A DNA stretch of 64,000 nucleotides from Affinibrenneria salicis (lineage in GTDB: Bacteria > Pseudomonadota > Gammaproteobacteria > Enterobacterales > Enterobacteriaceae): contig NZ_VYKJ01000009.1 in the NCBI RefSeq assembly GCF_008710095.1, positions 156,869-220,868 of the forward strand, written 5' to 3'. Of this stretch, positions 27,748 through 39,365 are shown one piece after another. Numbering within the stretch: position 1 is the stretch's first letter; every line of letters begins with the position of its first letter. The notes below the pieces were generated by a model that was not told the DNA's origin, made no database searches, and saw nothing but the letters and a program-made list of their open reading frames with translations. The position numbers were made by a program, and so were the translations under genes.

Positions 27748-27838
27748 CATCAGGCGTCAGGCGTCAGGCGTCAGGCGTCAGGCGTCAGGCATCAGGCATC
27801 AGGCATCAGGCATCAGGCATCAGGCATCAGGCATCAGG
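27748..27838. repeat. 13-unit, 7-bp tandem repeat overlapping the fbp stop codon
   Basis: One CATCAGG, five CGTCAGG, then seven CATCAGG units, 91 bases without a break in phase. On - the units read CCTGATG/CCTGACG, and the last codons of fbp (CCT GAT GCC TGA, coding PDA-stop) lie within the array. Because 7 is not a multiple of 3, the repeat contains stops in each frame, so copy-number change would alter only the 3' trailer or the last residues of Fbp. Confidence 0.95.
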
Positions 27839-28831
27839 ATAGTCGCGCAGAAAACGCTCGACGTCCTCCACCATCGATTCGGTCCCGACGAAAAACGGCG
27901 AACGCTGATGCAATTTCTCCGGCATGATATCCAGAATGCGATTGGCCCCGTCGCTGGCCTTGCCCCCCGCCTGCTCGGCCAGAAACGCCATTGGGTTGCA
28001 CTCATAGAGTAAACGCAGCTTACCCTGCGGATAGCTGGCGGTGCTCGGATATAAGTAGATGCCGCCTTTCAGCAGGTTACGATGAAAATCGGCCACCAGA
28101 GAACCGATATAGCGCGTCGTGTAAGGCCGCAGCGTGGCTTCGTCCTGCTCCTGGCAATATTTGATGTATTTTTTGACCCCGAGCGGAAACTTGATGTAGT
28201 TGCCTTCGTTGATCGAGTACATACTGCCCGTGGCGGGATAACGCACCTTCTCATGAGACAGACAGAATACGCCAAGCGAAGGATCGTAAGTGAAGGCATG
28301 CACGCCGTGGCCGGTGGTGTACACCAGCATGGTCGACGAACCGTAAACAATATAGCCGGCCGCTACCTGTTGGCTGCCCGGCTGCAGAAAGTCTGTTTCC
28401 GTTACCGGCTGGCCGGTTGGGGTAATGCGGCGGTAAATGGAAAAAATCGTACCGACCGAGACGTTTACATCAATGTTGGATGAGCCGTCCAGCGGATCCA
28501 TCAGCACCACATATTTAGCGTTTTCGGCGCGTTCGCCGTCGAAGATGACAATCTCGTCCTCCTCTTCGGAAGCGATGCCGGCGACTTCGCCGCGCGCCTT
28601 CAGCGCCGCTTTCAGCTTTTCATTAGCGTACAGATCGAGCTTCATCTGCACTTCACCCTGAATATTAGAAATACCGCTGGTTCCCAGGATATCAACCAGT
28701 CCGGCTTTGTTGATATCGCGATGAATGATTTTGGCACCTAATTTAATAGCAGACAGCAGCGCAGTAAGCTCGCCGGTGGCATGAGAGAAATCGTGCTGTT
28801 TTTCAACGATAAATTCGCCTAACGTTTTCAT
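27827..28831 (-). CDS. fbp: fructose-1,6-bisphosphatase class I
   Basis: 334 residues from ATG 28831 ([20 protein letters not shown] as in E. coli; GTG two codons upstream is less likely). It removes the 1-phosphate of fructose 1,6-bisphosphate in gluconeogenesis, Mg2+-dependent and AMP-inhibited. Seen: [32 protein letters not shown] (metal site), [20 protein letters not shown] and [11 protein letters not shown]. The C-terminus RDYPDA runs into a tandem repeat. Divergent from mpl. Confidence 0.97.
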   Translation of the reverse strand: MKTLGEFIVEKQHDFSHATGELTALLSAIKLGAKIIHRDINKAGLVDILGTSGISNIQGEVQMKLDLYANEKLKAALKARGEVAGIASEEEDEIVIFDGERAENAKYVVLMDPLDGSSNIDVNVSVGTIFSIYRRITPTGQPVTETDFLQPGSQQVAAGYIVYGSSTMLVYTTGHGVHAFTYDPSLGVFCLSHEKVRYPATGSMYSINEGNYIKFPLGVKKYIKYCQEQDEATLRPYTTRYIGSLVADFHRNLLKGGIYLYPSTASYPQGKLRLLYECNPMAFLAEQAGGKASDGANRILDIMPEKLHQRSPFFVGTESMVEDVERFLRDYPDA

Positions 28832-28999
28832 AAACACTATTCCATACTGTACGAATGAAAAGCGGTGCGTGTCATACCGCCACGTTTACGGTTGCAGTGT
28901 AGCGCAAAGAGAACACAGGGAGCGGGTCAAATCATTTCTTATGCGGCATGACCAGCGTTAGAATGTGCAACAGACTCACTGTACATAGATGGAACATAT

Positions 29000-30382
29000 A
29001 TGCGTATTCATATTTTAGGTATCTGTGGCACCTTTATGGGCGGCCTGGCGTTACTGGCCAGATCGCTGGGGCATCAGGTAACGGGCTCAGATGCTAACGT
29101 CTATCCGCCAATGAGCACCCTGCTGGAAGAGCAAGGGATAACAGTGATTCAGGGTTACGATCCGGCTCAGCTCGAACCGGCCCCCGACCTGGTGATTATC
29201 GGCAATGCCATGACTCGCGGCAATCCCTGCGTGGAGGCCGTGCTGGAGCAAAACATCGCCTATACCTCCGGTCCCCAGTGGCTGCACGATCACCTCTTGC
29301 GCGAGCGCTGGGTGATCGCCGTCGCCGGCACCCACGGTAAAACCACCACGGCGGGGATGGTGACATGGATTCTGGAAGACTGCGGCTATCAGCCAGGTTT
29401 TGTCATCGGCGGCGTGCCGGGCAACTTCACCGTATCCGCCCGTCTCGGCGCCAGCCCGTTCTTTGTGATTGAAGCCGACGAATATGACTGCGCATTCTTC
29501 GATAAACGCTCCAAATTCATTCATTACTGTCCGCGCACGCTGGTTCTGAATAACCTGGAATTTGATCATGCCGACATCTTCGACGATCTGAAGGCCATTC
29601 AGAAGCAGTTCCATCATCTGGTGCGGCTGGTGCCGGGTCAGGGCAAAATCATTCTGCCGGATAACGATGCCCATCTGAAACAGGTTATGGCCATGGGCTG
29701 CTGGAGCGAGCAGGAACTGGTCGGTGAAGAAGGCGTATGGCAGGCGAAAAAAATCACGCCCGACGCCAGCGAATACCAGGTGTTCCTGCACGGCGAACCC
29801 GTCGGCGTGGTGAAGTGGAGTCTGGTCGGCGAACACAATATGCATAACGGGCTGATGGCCATCGCGGCGGCCCATCACGTGGGCGTGCTGCCGGCGGACG
29901 CCTGCACGGCGCTGGGACGTTTCATTAACGCCCGTCGCCGGCTGGAACTGCGCGGCGAAGCCTGGGGCGTGAATGTCTACGATGACTTCGCTCACCATCC
30001 GACGGCGATTCTGGCCACGCTGGCCGCTCTGCGCAGTAAAGTGGGCGGCACCGCGCGCATCCTGGCGGTGCTGGAGCCCCGCTCCAATACCATGAAGATG
30101 GGGCTGTGCAAAAATGAGCTGGCGCCGTCGCTGGGCCGGGCGGATGAAGTATTCCTGTTCCAGCCGCAGCATATTCCGTGGCAGGTAGCTGAAGTGGCGG
30201 AGGCCTGTGTGCAGCCGGCGCACTGGAGTGCGGATATCGATACGCTGGTCGAGATGATCGTGAAAACCGCGCAGCCCGGCGATCACATTCTGGTGATGAG
30301 CAACGGCGGCTTCAGCAACATCCATGACCGCCTGCTCGACGCGCTGGCGGACAAAGCGCGCGCGGAAAAAGCAGATAAGTAA
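29000..30382 (+). CDS. mpl: UDP-N-acetylmuramate:L-alanyl-gamma-D-glutamyl-meso-DAP ligase Mpl
   Basis: 460 residues. Mpl re-attaches the murein tripeptide L-Ala-gamma-D-Glu-meso-DAP to UDP-MurNAc during peptidoglycan recycling in the cytosol. Mur-ligase features: N-terminal Rossmann-like HILGICGTFMGGLALLARSLGHQVTGSD, P-loop VAGTHGKTTTAGM, EADEYDCAFFDKRSKF, NNLEFDHADIF, GEHNMHNGLMAIAAA, and DDFAHHPTAILATL. A terminator follows the stop by 5 bases. Confidence 0.97.
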   Translation: MRIHILGICGTFMGGLALLARSLGHQVTGSDANVYPPMSTLLEEQGITVIQGYDPAQLEPAPDLVIIGNAMTRGNPCVEAVLEQNIAYTSGPQWLHDHLLRERWVIAVAGTHGKTTTAGMVTWILEDCGYQPGFVIGGVPGNFTVSARLGASPFFVIEADEYDCAFFDKRSKFIHYCPRTLVLNNLEFDHADIFDDLKAIQKQFHHLVRLVPGQGKIILPDNDAHLKQVMAMGCWSEQELVGEEGVWQAKKITPDASEYQVFLHGEPVGVVKWSLVGEHNMHNGLMAIAAAHHVGVLPADACTALGRFINARRRLELRGEAWGVNVYDDFAHHPTAILATLAALRSKVGGTARILAVLEPRSNTMKMGLCKNELAPSLGRADEVFLFQPQHIPWQVAEVAEACVQPAHWSADIDTLVEMIVKTAQPGDHILVMSNGGFSNIHDRLLDALADKARAEKADK

Positions 30383-30387
30383 CGCAA

Positions 30388-30414
30388 AAAGCCGCCTTCA
30401 TATAAGGCGGCTTT
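30388..30414 (+). terminator. mpl terminator
   Basis: AAAGCCGCCTT-CATAT-AAGGCGGCTTT, an 11-bp perfect stem with A-run before and T-run after, so it could work in both directions. Confidence 0.8.
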
Positions 30415-30444
30415 GACACGGCCTCCTAAAAGGGGGCTCAAACA

Positions 30445-30645
30445 CTATTCTTCCAACCCCGGTTGCATTTGTCTTTCCGCTTCCGCTTTCTCTATTTTGC
30501 CCTGATACCTGACATATCTGCGAATAATCTCTTCGTTCGCGCCTGCCGGGCCCACGAAATATTCTCTTTGCCAGAAGTGGTTTCCCAAAATTTTTTCTTT
30601 CTCAGACAGGGAAATTTTGCGAACAGCCTTATCGCTGTTCGTCCT
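30445..30645 (-). pseudogene. C-terminal remnant of an IS200/IS605-like transposase
   Basis: On - the frame reads TNSDKAVRKISLSEKEKILG, NHFWQREYFVGPAGANEEII, RRYVRYQGKIEKAEAERQMQ, PGLEE then TAG at 30445-30447. The FWQREYFV..G...E.I..YV..Q pattern is the C-terminal part of Y1 transposases. A GAGCCCCCTTTTAGGAGGC hairpin (about 30421-30440) follows the stop, like the right-end hairpin of such elements. The N-terminal catalytic region is missing. It is wedged between mpl and purA. Confidence 0.55.
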
Positions 30646-30657
30646 AAGAGTGACAGC

Positions 30658-30685
30658 AAAAAGGACGGCCGAAGCCGTCCTTTTT
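30658..30685 (-). terminator. purA terminator
   Basis: AAAAAGGACGGC-CGAA-GCCGTCCTTTTT, a 12-bp stem with a CGAA tetraloop and flanking A/T-runs, 29 bases beyond the purA stop. The symmetry means it would also stop transcripts coming from the mpl side. Confidence 0.85.
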
Positions 30686-30713
30686 ATGATGCGATGCGGT
30701 CAGTCAAACGCGT

Positions 30714-32045
<1,332 letters not shown>

Positions 32046-32112
32046 CTAACATCTCATTTATCTGCTTTCAGTAGTTTTTAGCACACGTTTGCGCACATTT
32101 TTCACTACTATT

Positions 32113-32313
32113 TTAGATCCCCGTACGGCTACGCAACATATAGTAGATCACACATCCGGCAACCACTAAACCCCCGCCAAAACGACGCAAAATAACGTCC
32201 GGCAAACTGGTCAACGCCAGGAGCATTCTGCGCCACGCGCCGGGAAACAATAACGGGCCAAGCCCTTCCAGCACTAACACCAGTCCTAATGCCAGCCAGA
32301 TGGTCGCATTCAT
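32113..32313 (-). CDS. yjeT: YjeT family inner-membrane protein (DUF2065)
   Basis: 66 residues from ATG 32313 (MNATIWLALGLVLVLEGLGP). Two hydrophobic segments (about 4-20 and 44-60, VVAGCVIYYML) separated by a basic loop (PGAWRRMLLAL, ILRRFGG) identify the DUF2065/YjeT family. Function unknown. It lies between hflC and purA exactly as in E. coli; the frame extends 20 codons upstream, but those codons lie in the hflC-yjeT spacer. Confidence 0.88.
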   Translation of the reverse strand: MNATIWLALGLVLVLEGLGPLLFPGAWRRMLLALTSLPDVILRRFGGGLVVAGCVIYYMLRSRTGI

Positions 32314-32446
32314 ACTTTCAATACTCCAGACAGAAGAAAGCCCGTGGTTAAACGGGCTTGAGGTTGCCGACAAAGAAAGACAGCGTATTGTCAGCTACCT
32401 GAACCCCGGACACAAACGGGATTCAGGTCATGGATCGCTAACCGAA

Positions 32447-33436
32447 TCAGCGGCGAATAGTGGATTCCGGCGACTTCATATAGCGGAAGAAATCGCTGTC
32501 CGGGCTCAGCACCACCACATCCTGATTACTGTTGAAACTGCTTTCGTAAGCGCGCAGGCTGCGGATAAAGGCATAGAAGTCAGGATCCTGACTGAACGCG
32601 TTGGCGAACAGCTTCGCCGCCTCGGCATCCCCGTCGCCGCGGATAATGCGCGCCTGACGCTCGGCTTCCGCCAGCGTACGGGTCACGCCAAAGTCAGCGG
32701 CGGCTTTCAGTTTTTCCGCCTGTTCCTGGCCCTGCGAACGGTGACGACGGGCAACCGCTTCACGCTCCGCGCGCATACGTTGATAGATAGCGTCGGACAC
32801 TTCAGTCGGCAGGTTGATCTGTTTGATCCGCACATCGATCACTTCGATCCCCAGCGCCGCCATACTGTTCGGGTTAACGCTCGGCAGTTCGCCGCTGGTT
32901 TCGCGTTCTACCCGCGCCGCCGCGGAGGCAATCGCATTATCCGCCTCGCTGGTTTCGCCGCTGCCGGTATTCAGCGCCTCACGCACGTCCGACATCAGTT
33001 GGCCGCGCGAATCGGTAACGATGCCTTTCACGTCCAGCCGTCCGATTTCAGAACGCAGTCGGTCGCTAAACTTACGTTTCAGCAAAACTTCGGCCTGGGA
33101 GACGTCGCCGCCGCCGGTCGCCAGATAGTAACGGCTGAAATCGCTAATGCGCCATTTAATGTAGGAATCGACAATCAGGTCTTTCTGCTCTTTGGTGATA
33201 AAGCGGTCGGCCTGGTTTTCCATGGTTTGAATACGCGCATCAAGCATTTTCACCGATTCGATGAACGGGACTTTTACATGCAGACCCGGCACATAGACCA
33301 GAGGCTTGTTTTCATCGTCGCGCAACACTTTGCCGAAGCGCATAACGATGCCGCGTTGACCTTCCTGCACCACAAACAGCGAGGCATACACCACCAGCAG
33401 GACAAGGATCAGGATAAATAGTAAAGGCTTACGCAT
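32447..33436 (-). CDS. hflC: FtsH protease modulator HflC
   Basis: 329 residues, SPFH/prohibitin family. An N-terminal membrane anchor (KPLLFILILVLLVVYASLFVV) precedes the SPFH domain (VQEGQRGIVMRFGKV, DNKPLVYVPGLHVKVPF) and a coiled region rich in Glu/Arg/Ala (AEREAVARRHRSQGQEQAEKL). HflK and HflC form a large periplasmic cage around FtsH, modulating degradation of membrane proteins. Only 3 bases separate it from hflK, so the two are translated together. Confidence 0.97.
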   Translation of the reverse strand: MRKPLLFILILVLLVVYASLFVVQEGQRGIVMRFGKVLRDDENKPLVYVPGLHVKVPFIESVKMLDARIQTMENQADRFITKEQKDLIVDSYIKWRISDFSRYYLATGGGDVSQAEVLLKRKFSDRLRSEIGRLDVKGIVTDSRGQLMSDVREALNTGSGETSEADNAIASAAARVERETSGELPSVNPNSMAALGIEVIDVRIKQINLPTEVSDAIYQRMRAEREAVARRHRSQGQEQAEKLKAAADFGVTRTLAEAERQARIIRGDGDAEAAKLFANAFSQDPDFYAFIRSLRAYESSFNSNQDVVVLSPDSDFFRYMKSPESTIRR

Positions 33437-33439
33437 CGA

Positions 33440-34684
33440 TTATTCTCTCCCTGTGCGAGTGATATCATCACGCTGCGCATTCGCCCGGCGCTGATCCAGA
33501 ATACTGGAGCTGGTATTGCGTGACGGGGTCGATGTCGCCCCCTGACTGTCAGACGGCATACGCAACGGCGCCGCGCCGCTATTGTTCTGCTGAGCGCTAT
33601 TGTTGCCGGAGGCGGAACCGCGCAGAAGCTGATCGAGCGGCATAACCATCAGGCTATTGCTTTTATCGTTAATCAGCACCTTACGAGTCTGACCCAATAC
33701 GCGCTCCATACTTTCAATATACAGACGCTCGCGGGTAATTTCCGGCGCAGCCTTATATTCCGGCAGTAGTTTAGCGAAGCGCGCCACTTCACCCTGCGCT
33801 TCCAGCACGGTGCGCGACTGATAAGCGCGCGCTTCTTCCAGCGTACGCTGCGCGCGGCCGTTGGCCAGCGGCTGAACTTCGTTGGCATAAGCCTCGGCTT
33901 CACGAATGTATTGCTGCTCGTTCTCACGCGCGGCAATCGCATCGTCGAACGCGGCCTTCACCTCTTCCGGCGGACGCGCGGTCTGGAAGTTGACGTCCAG
34001 CAGGGTAATCCCCATGTCATAAGGACGCACCGTTTCTTCCAGCACGCGCTGCGTGTCGGTACGCACGATGGTACGGCCTTCGGTCAGGATTTTATCCATG
34101 GTGTATTTGCCGATAACGCCGCGCAGCGCGCTGTCGGTGGCCTGACGCAGACTGTCATCCGCATTGGTTACGCTAAACAGATAGCGTTCCGGTTCGGTGA
34201 CGCGATACTGCACGTTCATCTCTACGCGCACCACGTTTTCATCGGAAGTCAGCATCACGCCCGACGTCGCCAGCTCACGCACCGTTTCCACGTTAACGGC
34301 GCGTACGTCATCAATAAACGTGGGCTTCCAGTTCAGCCCCGGCTCAACCAGATGGCTGTACTGGCCGAAACGCGTCACAACGCCGCGCTCCGCTTCTTTA
34401 ATGGTATAAAACCCGCTGGCGGCCCAGATCACCACGACCGCCACCGCGGCGATGCCCAGGATACGGCCGCCGGCGCGCGGCCCGCCGGTCGAACCGCCCG
34501 ACCCGCCTTTGCCGCCCAGTTCGCCGAGTTTTTTGCTCAGTTTACGGAAGATATCATCCAGATCCGGTGGACCCTGATCGCGCCCACCTTTATTGTTGTT
34601 ACCGCCAGAGTTGCCGCCATTGTTATTGCTGCTCCCCCACGGGTCGCGGTCCTGTCCGTTATTACCGGGCTGATTCCACGCCAT
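33440..34684 (-). CDS. hflK: FtsH protease modulator HflK
   Basis: 414 residues. A Gly/Asn-rich cytoplasmic leader (MAWNQPGNNGQDRDPWGSSN) is followed by a membrane helix (ILGIAAVAVVVIWAASGFYTI, about 75-95), the SPFH domain (AERGVVTRFGQYSHLVEPGLN), a coiled-coil (RAQRTLEEARAYQSRTVLEA) and a Ser/Asn-rich tail. Partner of HflC in the FtsH-HflKC complex. It follows hflX after 73 bases. Confidence 0.97.
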   Translation of the reverse strand: MAWNQPGNNGQDRDPWGSSNNNGGNSGGNNNKGGRDQGPPDLDDIFRKLSKKLGELGGKGGSGGSTGGPRAGGRILGIAAVAVVVIWAASGFYTIKEAERGVVTRFGQYSHLVEPGLNWKPTFIDDVRAVNVETVRELATSGVMLTSDENVVRVEMNVQYRVTEPERYLFSVTNADDSLRQATDSALRGVIGKYTMDKILTEGRTIVRTDTQRVLEETVRPYDMGITLLDVNFQTARPPEEVKAAFDDAIAARENEQQYIREAEAYANEVQPLANGRAQRTLEEARAYQSRTVLEAQGEVARFAKLLPEYKAAPEITRERLYIESMERVLGQTRKVLINDKSNSLMVMPLDQLLRGSASGNNSAQQNNSGAAPLRMPSDSQGATSTPSRNTSSSILDQRRANAQRDDITRTGRE

Positions 34685-34757
34685 GTTTTAGCTCCATTCT
34701 TTATGATTGGTGTTCTTCAGGTTCAATATCCCAGAGTCCATCAGATTATGCCGCTGT

Positions 34758-36038
34758 TCAGACAATATAATCCGCCAGTTCCTGTTCTTGTTTACAGAGG
34801 CGACGCCAGTCGGCTATCGGCATGCGAACTTTCAGGCCAACGTGCCCATCCTCTTCGATCCATTCTTTTTCTATTGCCTGAAGCTGGTAAAAACGGCTGC
34901 GAAGACGTCCGGCCTGCGGAGGAAGGCTCAAGGAATATTGCGCAATCTCCCCAGACAGGCGTTCAGTCAACGCCTGAAATAGCAACGGAATACCTTGCCC
35001 GGTTTGGGCTGAAAGCCAGACCCTGACCGGCAGATTTTCCTCATTGCGATCGATACGCGGAACAAAATCCTCCAGCATATCAATTTTGTTCATCACTAAC
35101 AGCGCAGGGATTTCATCCGCTTCGATCTCTGCCAGTACCGTGTCGACCGCATCAATATTTTCATCCATCCTGGGATCGGCGGCATCCACAATATGCAGCA
35201 ACAGAGAGGCCTGACGCGTTTCCTGTAACGTTGCCTTAAAGGCCGCGACCAGGTCATGCGGCAACTGCCGGATAAAGCCTACGGTATCCGCCAGCACTGT
35301 TTCACCGACATCCGCCACGTCGATACGACGCAGCGTGGGATCCAGCGTGGCAAATAGCTGATCGGCGGCATACACGTTCGCCGATGTCATGCTGTTGAAC
35401 AGGGTGGATTTCCCGGCGTTGGTATAGCCTACCAGCGAAACGGTGGGAACATCGGCCCGGGTGCGAGAACGCCGCCCCTGCTCACGCTGTCTCTCAACCC
35501 GCTCAAGGCGGGACAGAATCATGCTGATTCGGTTGCGTAACAAACGACGGTCGGTTTCCAGCTGGGTTTCACCCGGGCCGCGTAAACCAATCCCGCCTTT
35601 TTGCCGCTCAAGGTGGGTCCAGCCGCGCACCAGACGCGTGGACAGGTGACGCAACTGCGCCAGTTCCACCTGTAATTTACCTTCATGGGTACGCGCGCGC
35701 TGGGCGAATATATCCAGAATCAGCCCGGTACGGTCGATCACCCGGCATTCGCACAACCGCTCCAGATTTCTTTCCTGCGCGGGCGACAGGGCGTGATCGA
35801 ACAGCACCACAAAGGCATCGTTAGCTTTTACCGCCTGAGCGATTTCCTCAGCTTTGCCTTCACCGACAAAATATTTCGGATGCGGGGCTTTACGGCTACC
35901 GGTAACCACCTGTAGCGTTTCAATGCCGGCGGATGAGACAAGAGACTCAAACTCCTGCAAATCTTCCGTATCTTTGTCTTGCGAAAAGTAAATATGAACC
36001 AATATGGCCCGTTCACCGGTTTCGTAGCGGTCAAACAA
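34758..36038 (-). CDS. hflX: ribosome-associated GTPase HflX
   Basis: 426 residues. The N-terminal HflX domain ([51 protein letters not shown]) and a helical linker ([19 protein letters not shown]) precede a GTPase domain with G1 [10 protein letters not shown]3 [11 protein letters not shown] and G4 MNKIDML. HflX splits stalled or heat-stressed ribosomes. It sits between hfq and hflK in the conserved operon. Confidence 0.97.
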   Translation of the reverse strand: MFDRYETGERAILVHIYFSQDKDTEDLQEFESLVSSAGIETLQVVTGSRKAPHPKYFVGEGKAEEIAQAVKANDAFVVLFDHALSPAQERNLERLCECRVIDRTGLILDIFAQRARTHEGKLQVELAQLRHLSTRLVRGWTHLERQKGGIGLRGPGETQLETDRRLLRNRISMILSRLERVERQREQGRRSRTRADVPTVSLVGYTNAGKSTLFNSMTSANVYAADQLFATLDPTLRRIDVADVGETVLADTVGFIRQLPHDLVAAFKATLQETRQASLLLHIVDAADPRMDENIDAVDTVLAEIEADEIPALLVMNKIDMLEDFVPRIDRNEENLPVRVWLSAQTGQGIPLLFQALTERLSGEIAQYSLSLPPQAGRLRSRFYQLQAIEKEWIEEDGHVGLKVRMPIADWRRLCKQEQELADYIV

Positions 36039-36115
36039 ACGAGCAACCTCTCAAGCCATGAACGCAATCAAAAGCGGGGAACGCACCACTCCCCGCCATA
36101 GTCAGAGAATATGCC

Positions 36116-36430
<315 letters not shown>

Positions 36431-36530
36431 TTATTTGCTTGTTGTCTTTAACAAAGAACCCTGCGGCCCTAAAATAACGATGTAAAAAATTTGTGCGCTG
36501 AGACGCGTCAATTGTACACAATCACCCAAC

Positions 36531-37472
36531 CTATGCACTAACAACCTGTATCACCTTATCCATGGCGTCCTGCGGCCTATCGCTGTCCAGCCAGCAGACG
36601 GCTTCCCAGCCGCGTAACCAGGTCATCTGGCGTTTGGCCAACTGACGCGTTGCACAAACTCCCCGATAAACCATCTCATCGTAGTCGATCTCCCCGGACA
36701 AATATGACCACATCTGGCGATAACCGACACAACGAACGGAAGGCAAATCCCTGTGCAAATCACTTCGGGCAAAAAGCGCCCGGGCTTCTGTTTCAAACCC
36801 CGCCGACAACATCTGATGAAAACGCAACTCAATACGCTGATGCAGTAGCTCACGCGTCACCGGCGCTATCGCAAACTGATAAACCTGATAAGGCAAAGCC
36901 TCGCCGGAAGTTTTTGTCAGTTCAGTTAAAGTTTTACCTGAAACGAAAAAAACTTCCAGTGCCCGCGACAGTCTCTGTGGATCATTTGGATGAATCCGAT
37001 TGGCGGCAACCGGATCTATCTCACATAACTGACGATGCAGCGCCTCCCAGCCCCGCTCCCGCGCCTGCGTTTCAATGCGCCGACGCACCTCCGCATCGGC
37101 CGGCGGCAGCGGCGATAATCCCTCCAGCAGCGCCTTGAAGTACAGCATCGTTCCCCCTACCAGCAGCGGGATACGTCCGGCAGCGGTAATATCGGCCATT
37201 TCGGCCAGCGCGTCCCGGCGAAAATCCGCCGCGGAATACGCTTCGGCCGGGTCGATAATATCGATCAGCCGATGCGGCGCATGACGCAGTTCATCCGCGC
37301 CGGGTTTGGCGGTGCCGATGTCCATCCCCCGATAGATGAGGGCGGAATCAACGCTAATCAACTCAACCGGCAAATGCTGGCGCAAATTCATCGCCAGCGC
37401 GGTTTTGCCGGATGCGGTGGGTCCCATAATAAAAATCGCTTTGGGGCGTGGCGAGTTGTCAAAATCAGTCAT
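36531..37472 (-). CDS. miaA: tRNA dimethylallyltransferase MiaA
   Basis: 313 residues from ATG 37472 ([20 protein letters not shown]). It adds dimethylallyl to A37 of tRNAs reading UNN codons. Seen: P-loop [76 protein letters not shown] and [19 protein letters not shown]. Its first 8 bases overlap the 3' end of mutL, as in E. coli. Confidence 0.97.
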   Translation of the reverse strand: MTDFDNSPRPKAIFIMGPTASGKTALAMNLRQHLPVELISVDSALIYRGMDIGTAKPGADELRHAPHRLIDIIDPAEAYSAADFRRDALAEMADITAAGRIPLLVGGTMLYFKALLEGLSPLPPADAEVRRRIETQARERGWEALHRQLCEIDPVAANRIHPNDPQRLSRALEVFFVSGKTLTELTKTSGEALPYQVYQFAIAPVTRELLHQRIELRFHQMLSAGFETEARALFARSDLHRDLPSVRCVGYRQMWSYLSGEIDYDEMVYRGVCATRQLAKRQMTWLRGWEAVCWLDSDRPQDAMDKVIQVVSA

Positions 37473-39348
37473 GCTGCAGGGCCTTAATGACGGCCTCAAT
37501 ATCCATCGTTTGTAACAGTTCACCCGGCGGAGCGACGACAAGGCCGGGGCAAAGGCGCTCCACATCGGTCAGTAATTGTATGGCCTGTGAATGATTCCAG
37601 AGGTCGTGTTCGCTGCTCAGCTGCAGCGCCAGCCAGGCCGCCAGCGCATCAGGGGCAATCTCCTGATAATCAGTCAGATAGCCTAACAGGTCTGAAATCA
37701 AGTTTTGTAAATTTTGTTGGCGCAATGGTAAAGGTACCGCGCGCAGCGCGATGCGCTGCGCCTCGGCGCGAATATCAATGCCAAAACGAGCGAGCAGCGC
37801 CTGATGACGCTGCAACACCGCGCGCGCCGGCTGATCCAGCACCAGCCGCTGCGGGATCAGCAGCGGTTGCGGTTTCAACCCCTCTTCAGGCGGCGTCAAC
37901 TGCGCCTGGCGCAGGTAGCGTTCGGCCACCGGCAATGACAACAGCGCCAGCCCGCGCCGGTATTCCACCAGCGCGTAACAGGGTGGATATACGGTCAATA
38001 CCCGGCCAAAGCCCGGCGCATCGTTATCGATCGGCGACGCTTCGGGCGCGCGGGCGGGCGACCGCGGACGGGAGACGGGCTCCTCCACGACGGATCGCGG
38101 CGCGGACGCCCCCGGCTGCAACAGGCGTTGATACAGCTCGCCCTGCTTTTTCTGGTAGGTCGCCGCACCGGCATAGCCCGCCGGCGCGCGCTCGCGCGCT
38201 TTACCGCCGGACGACGACGGCGATTGCCCGGCTGCCGGCGACGTAGCGTCGGCGAAGTGGTTTTCGCCGGCCGCCACGCGATTTTCCTGCTGCCAGCCGC
38301 CCGCCAGCGGCTGGCTGGTCAGCGGATCGCTCAGGGGTAAATCCGGCGCGCTCGTCTGCTGCAGCACCGTCATCACCGCCTGGTAAATAAAGTCATGCAC
38401 CAGACGCGCCTGATGGAAACGCACCTCATGCTTCGCCGGATGTACATTCACATCCACCTGATGCGGATCGACGCTAAGGTACAGCACATAGGCCGGCTGC
38501 CGCTCATCGGTAAAATGCTCCTGCCAGGCCTGTCGGATGGCGTGATTAATCAACCGATCGCGCATCATGCGCTGATTGACGTAGCAGTACTGCATCTCGG
38601 CCAGCTGACGCGTATCCTCAGGCGCCGCCACCCAGCCTTCGATGCGCAGATCGTCGTGCTGCCAGGAGACCGCCAGCGCGTGCTGCAAAAAAGCCGCGCC
38701 GCAAATGCTGGCCAGCCGCCGCTCATGCTGCGACGGATCGCTGACCGCCCGGTATTGCCGCACCATTTTGCCGTTATGCTGCAGAGTCAGGGTGACATCG
38801 AAGCGCGCCAGCGCGATGCGCCGCACCACTTCGTCGATGTGCGCGAACTCGGTTTTCTCGGTGCGCATAAACTTACGCCGGGCCGGCGTGTTGTAGAACA
38901 GGTCGAGCACTTCCAGCGTGGTGCCGGTCGGATGGGCGGCCGGTTTTACCGTTACCGCCATCTCGCGGCCTTCGGCGTAAGCCTGCCAGGCTTCGGACTG
39001 CGCCTCTGTGCGCGAGGTCAGCGTCAACCGCGACACCGAGCTAATACTGGCCAGCGCCTCGCCGCGAAAACCCATGCTGACGATCGCTTCCAGATCGTCC
39101 AGCGTGGCGATCTTGCTGGTGGCGTGACGCGCCAGCGCCAGCGCCAGTTCGTCTTTACCAATACCGCAGCCGTTATCGCGAATGCGGATCAGCTTCGCGC
39201 CGCCACGCTCTATCTCAATATCAATTCGGGTCGCCCCGGCGTCCAGGCTGTTTTCCACCAGCTCTTTCACCACCGACGCCGGACGCTCCACCACTTCACC
39301 GGCGGCAATCTGGTTTGCCAACTGCGGCGGCAAAACCTGAATCGACAT
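37465..39348 (-). CDS. mutL: DNA mismatch repair protein MutL
   Basis: 627 residues. The N-terminal GHKL ATPase has [46 protein letters not shown] and [33 protein letters not shown] ends the ATPase/transducer part at about residue 335. A Pro/Ser/Gln-rich linker (about 345-440) separates it from the C-terminal dimerisation domain (from [19 protein letters not shown]). No DQHA endonuclease motif is seen, as expected in organisms with MutH. It couples MutS recognition to MutH nicking. Confidence 0.97.
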   Translation of the reverse strand: MSIQVLPPQLANQIAAGEVVERPASVVKELVENSLDAGATRIDIEIERGGAKLIRIRDNGCGIGKDELALALARHATSKIATLDDLEAIVSMGFRGEALASISSVSRLTLTSRTEAQSEAWQAYAEGREMAVTVKPAAHPTGTTLEVLDLFYNTPARRKFMRTEKTEFAHIDEVVRRIALARFDVTLTLQHNGKMVRQYRAVSDPSQHERRLASICGAAFLQHALAVSWQHDDLRIEGWVAAPEDTRQLAEMQYCYVNQRMMRDRLINHAIRQAWQEHFTDERQPAYVLYLSVDPHQVDVNVHPAKHEVRFHQARLVHDFIYQAVMTVLQQTSAPDLPLSDPLTSQPLAGGWQQENRVAAGENHFADATSPAAGQSPSSSGGKARERAPAGYAGAATYQKKQGELYQRLLQPGASAPRSVVEEPVSRPRSPARAPEASPIDNDAPGFGRVLTVYPPCYALVEYRRGLALLSLPVAERYLRQAQLTPPEEGLKPQPLLIPQRLVLDQPARAVLQRHQALLARFGIDIRAEAQRIALRAVPLPLRQQNLQNLISDLLGYLTDYQEIAPDALAAWLALQLSSEHDLWNHSQAIQLLTDVERLCPGLVVAPPGELLQTMDIEAVIKALQHD

Positions 39349-39365
39349 GCGGGCTCCTCTTTAGG

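Noticed and set aside
27748..27838. CRISPR array
   Set aside because: Units are 7 bp with no spacers, and no cas genes are present; it is a simple tandem repeat. The same applies to the hexamer array.
27736..27927. Frame on + reading QASGVRHQASG repeats
   Set aside because: Produced by the 7-bp repeat and the antisense of fbp; no ribosome site.
32300..33421. 373-codon frame on + opposite hflC and yjeT
   Set aside because: Antisense of hflC, a confident gene; composition follows reverse codon bias.
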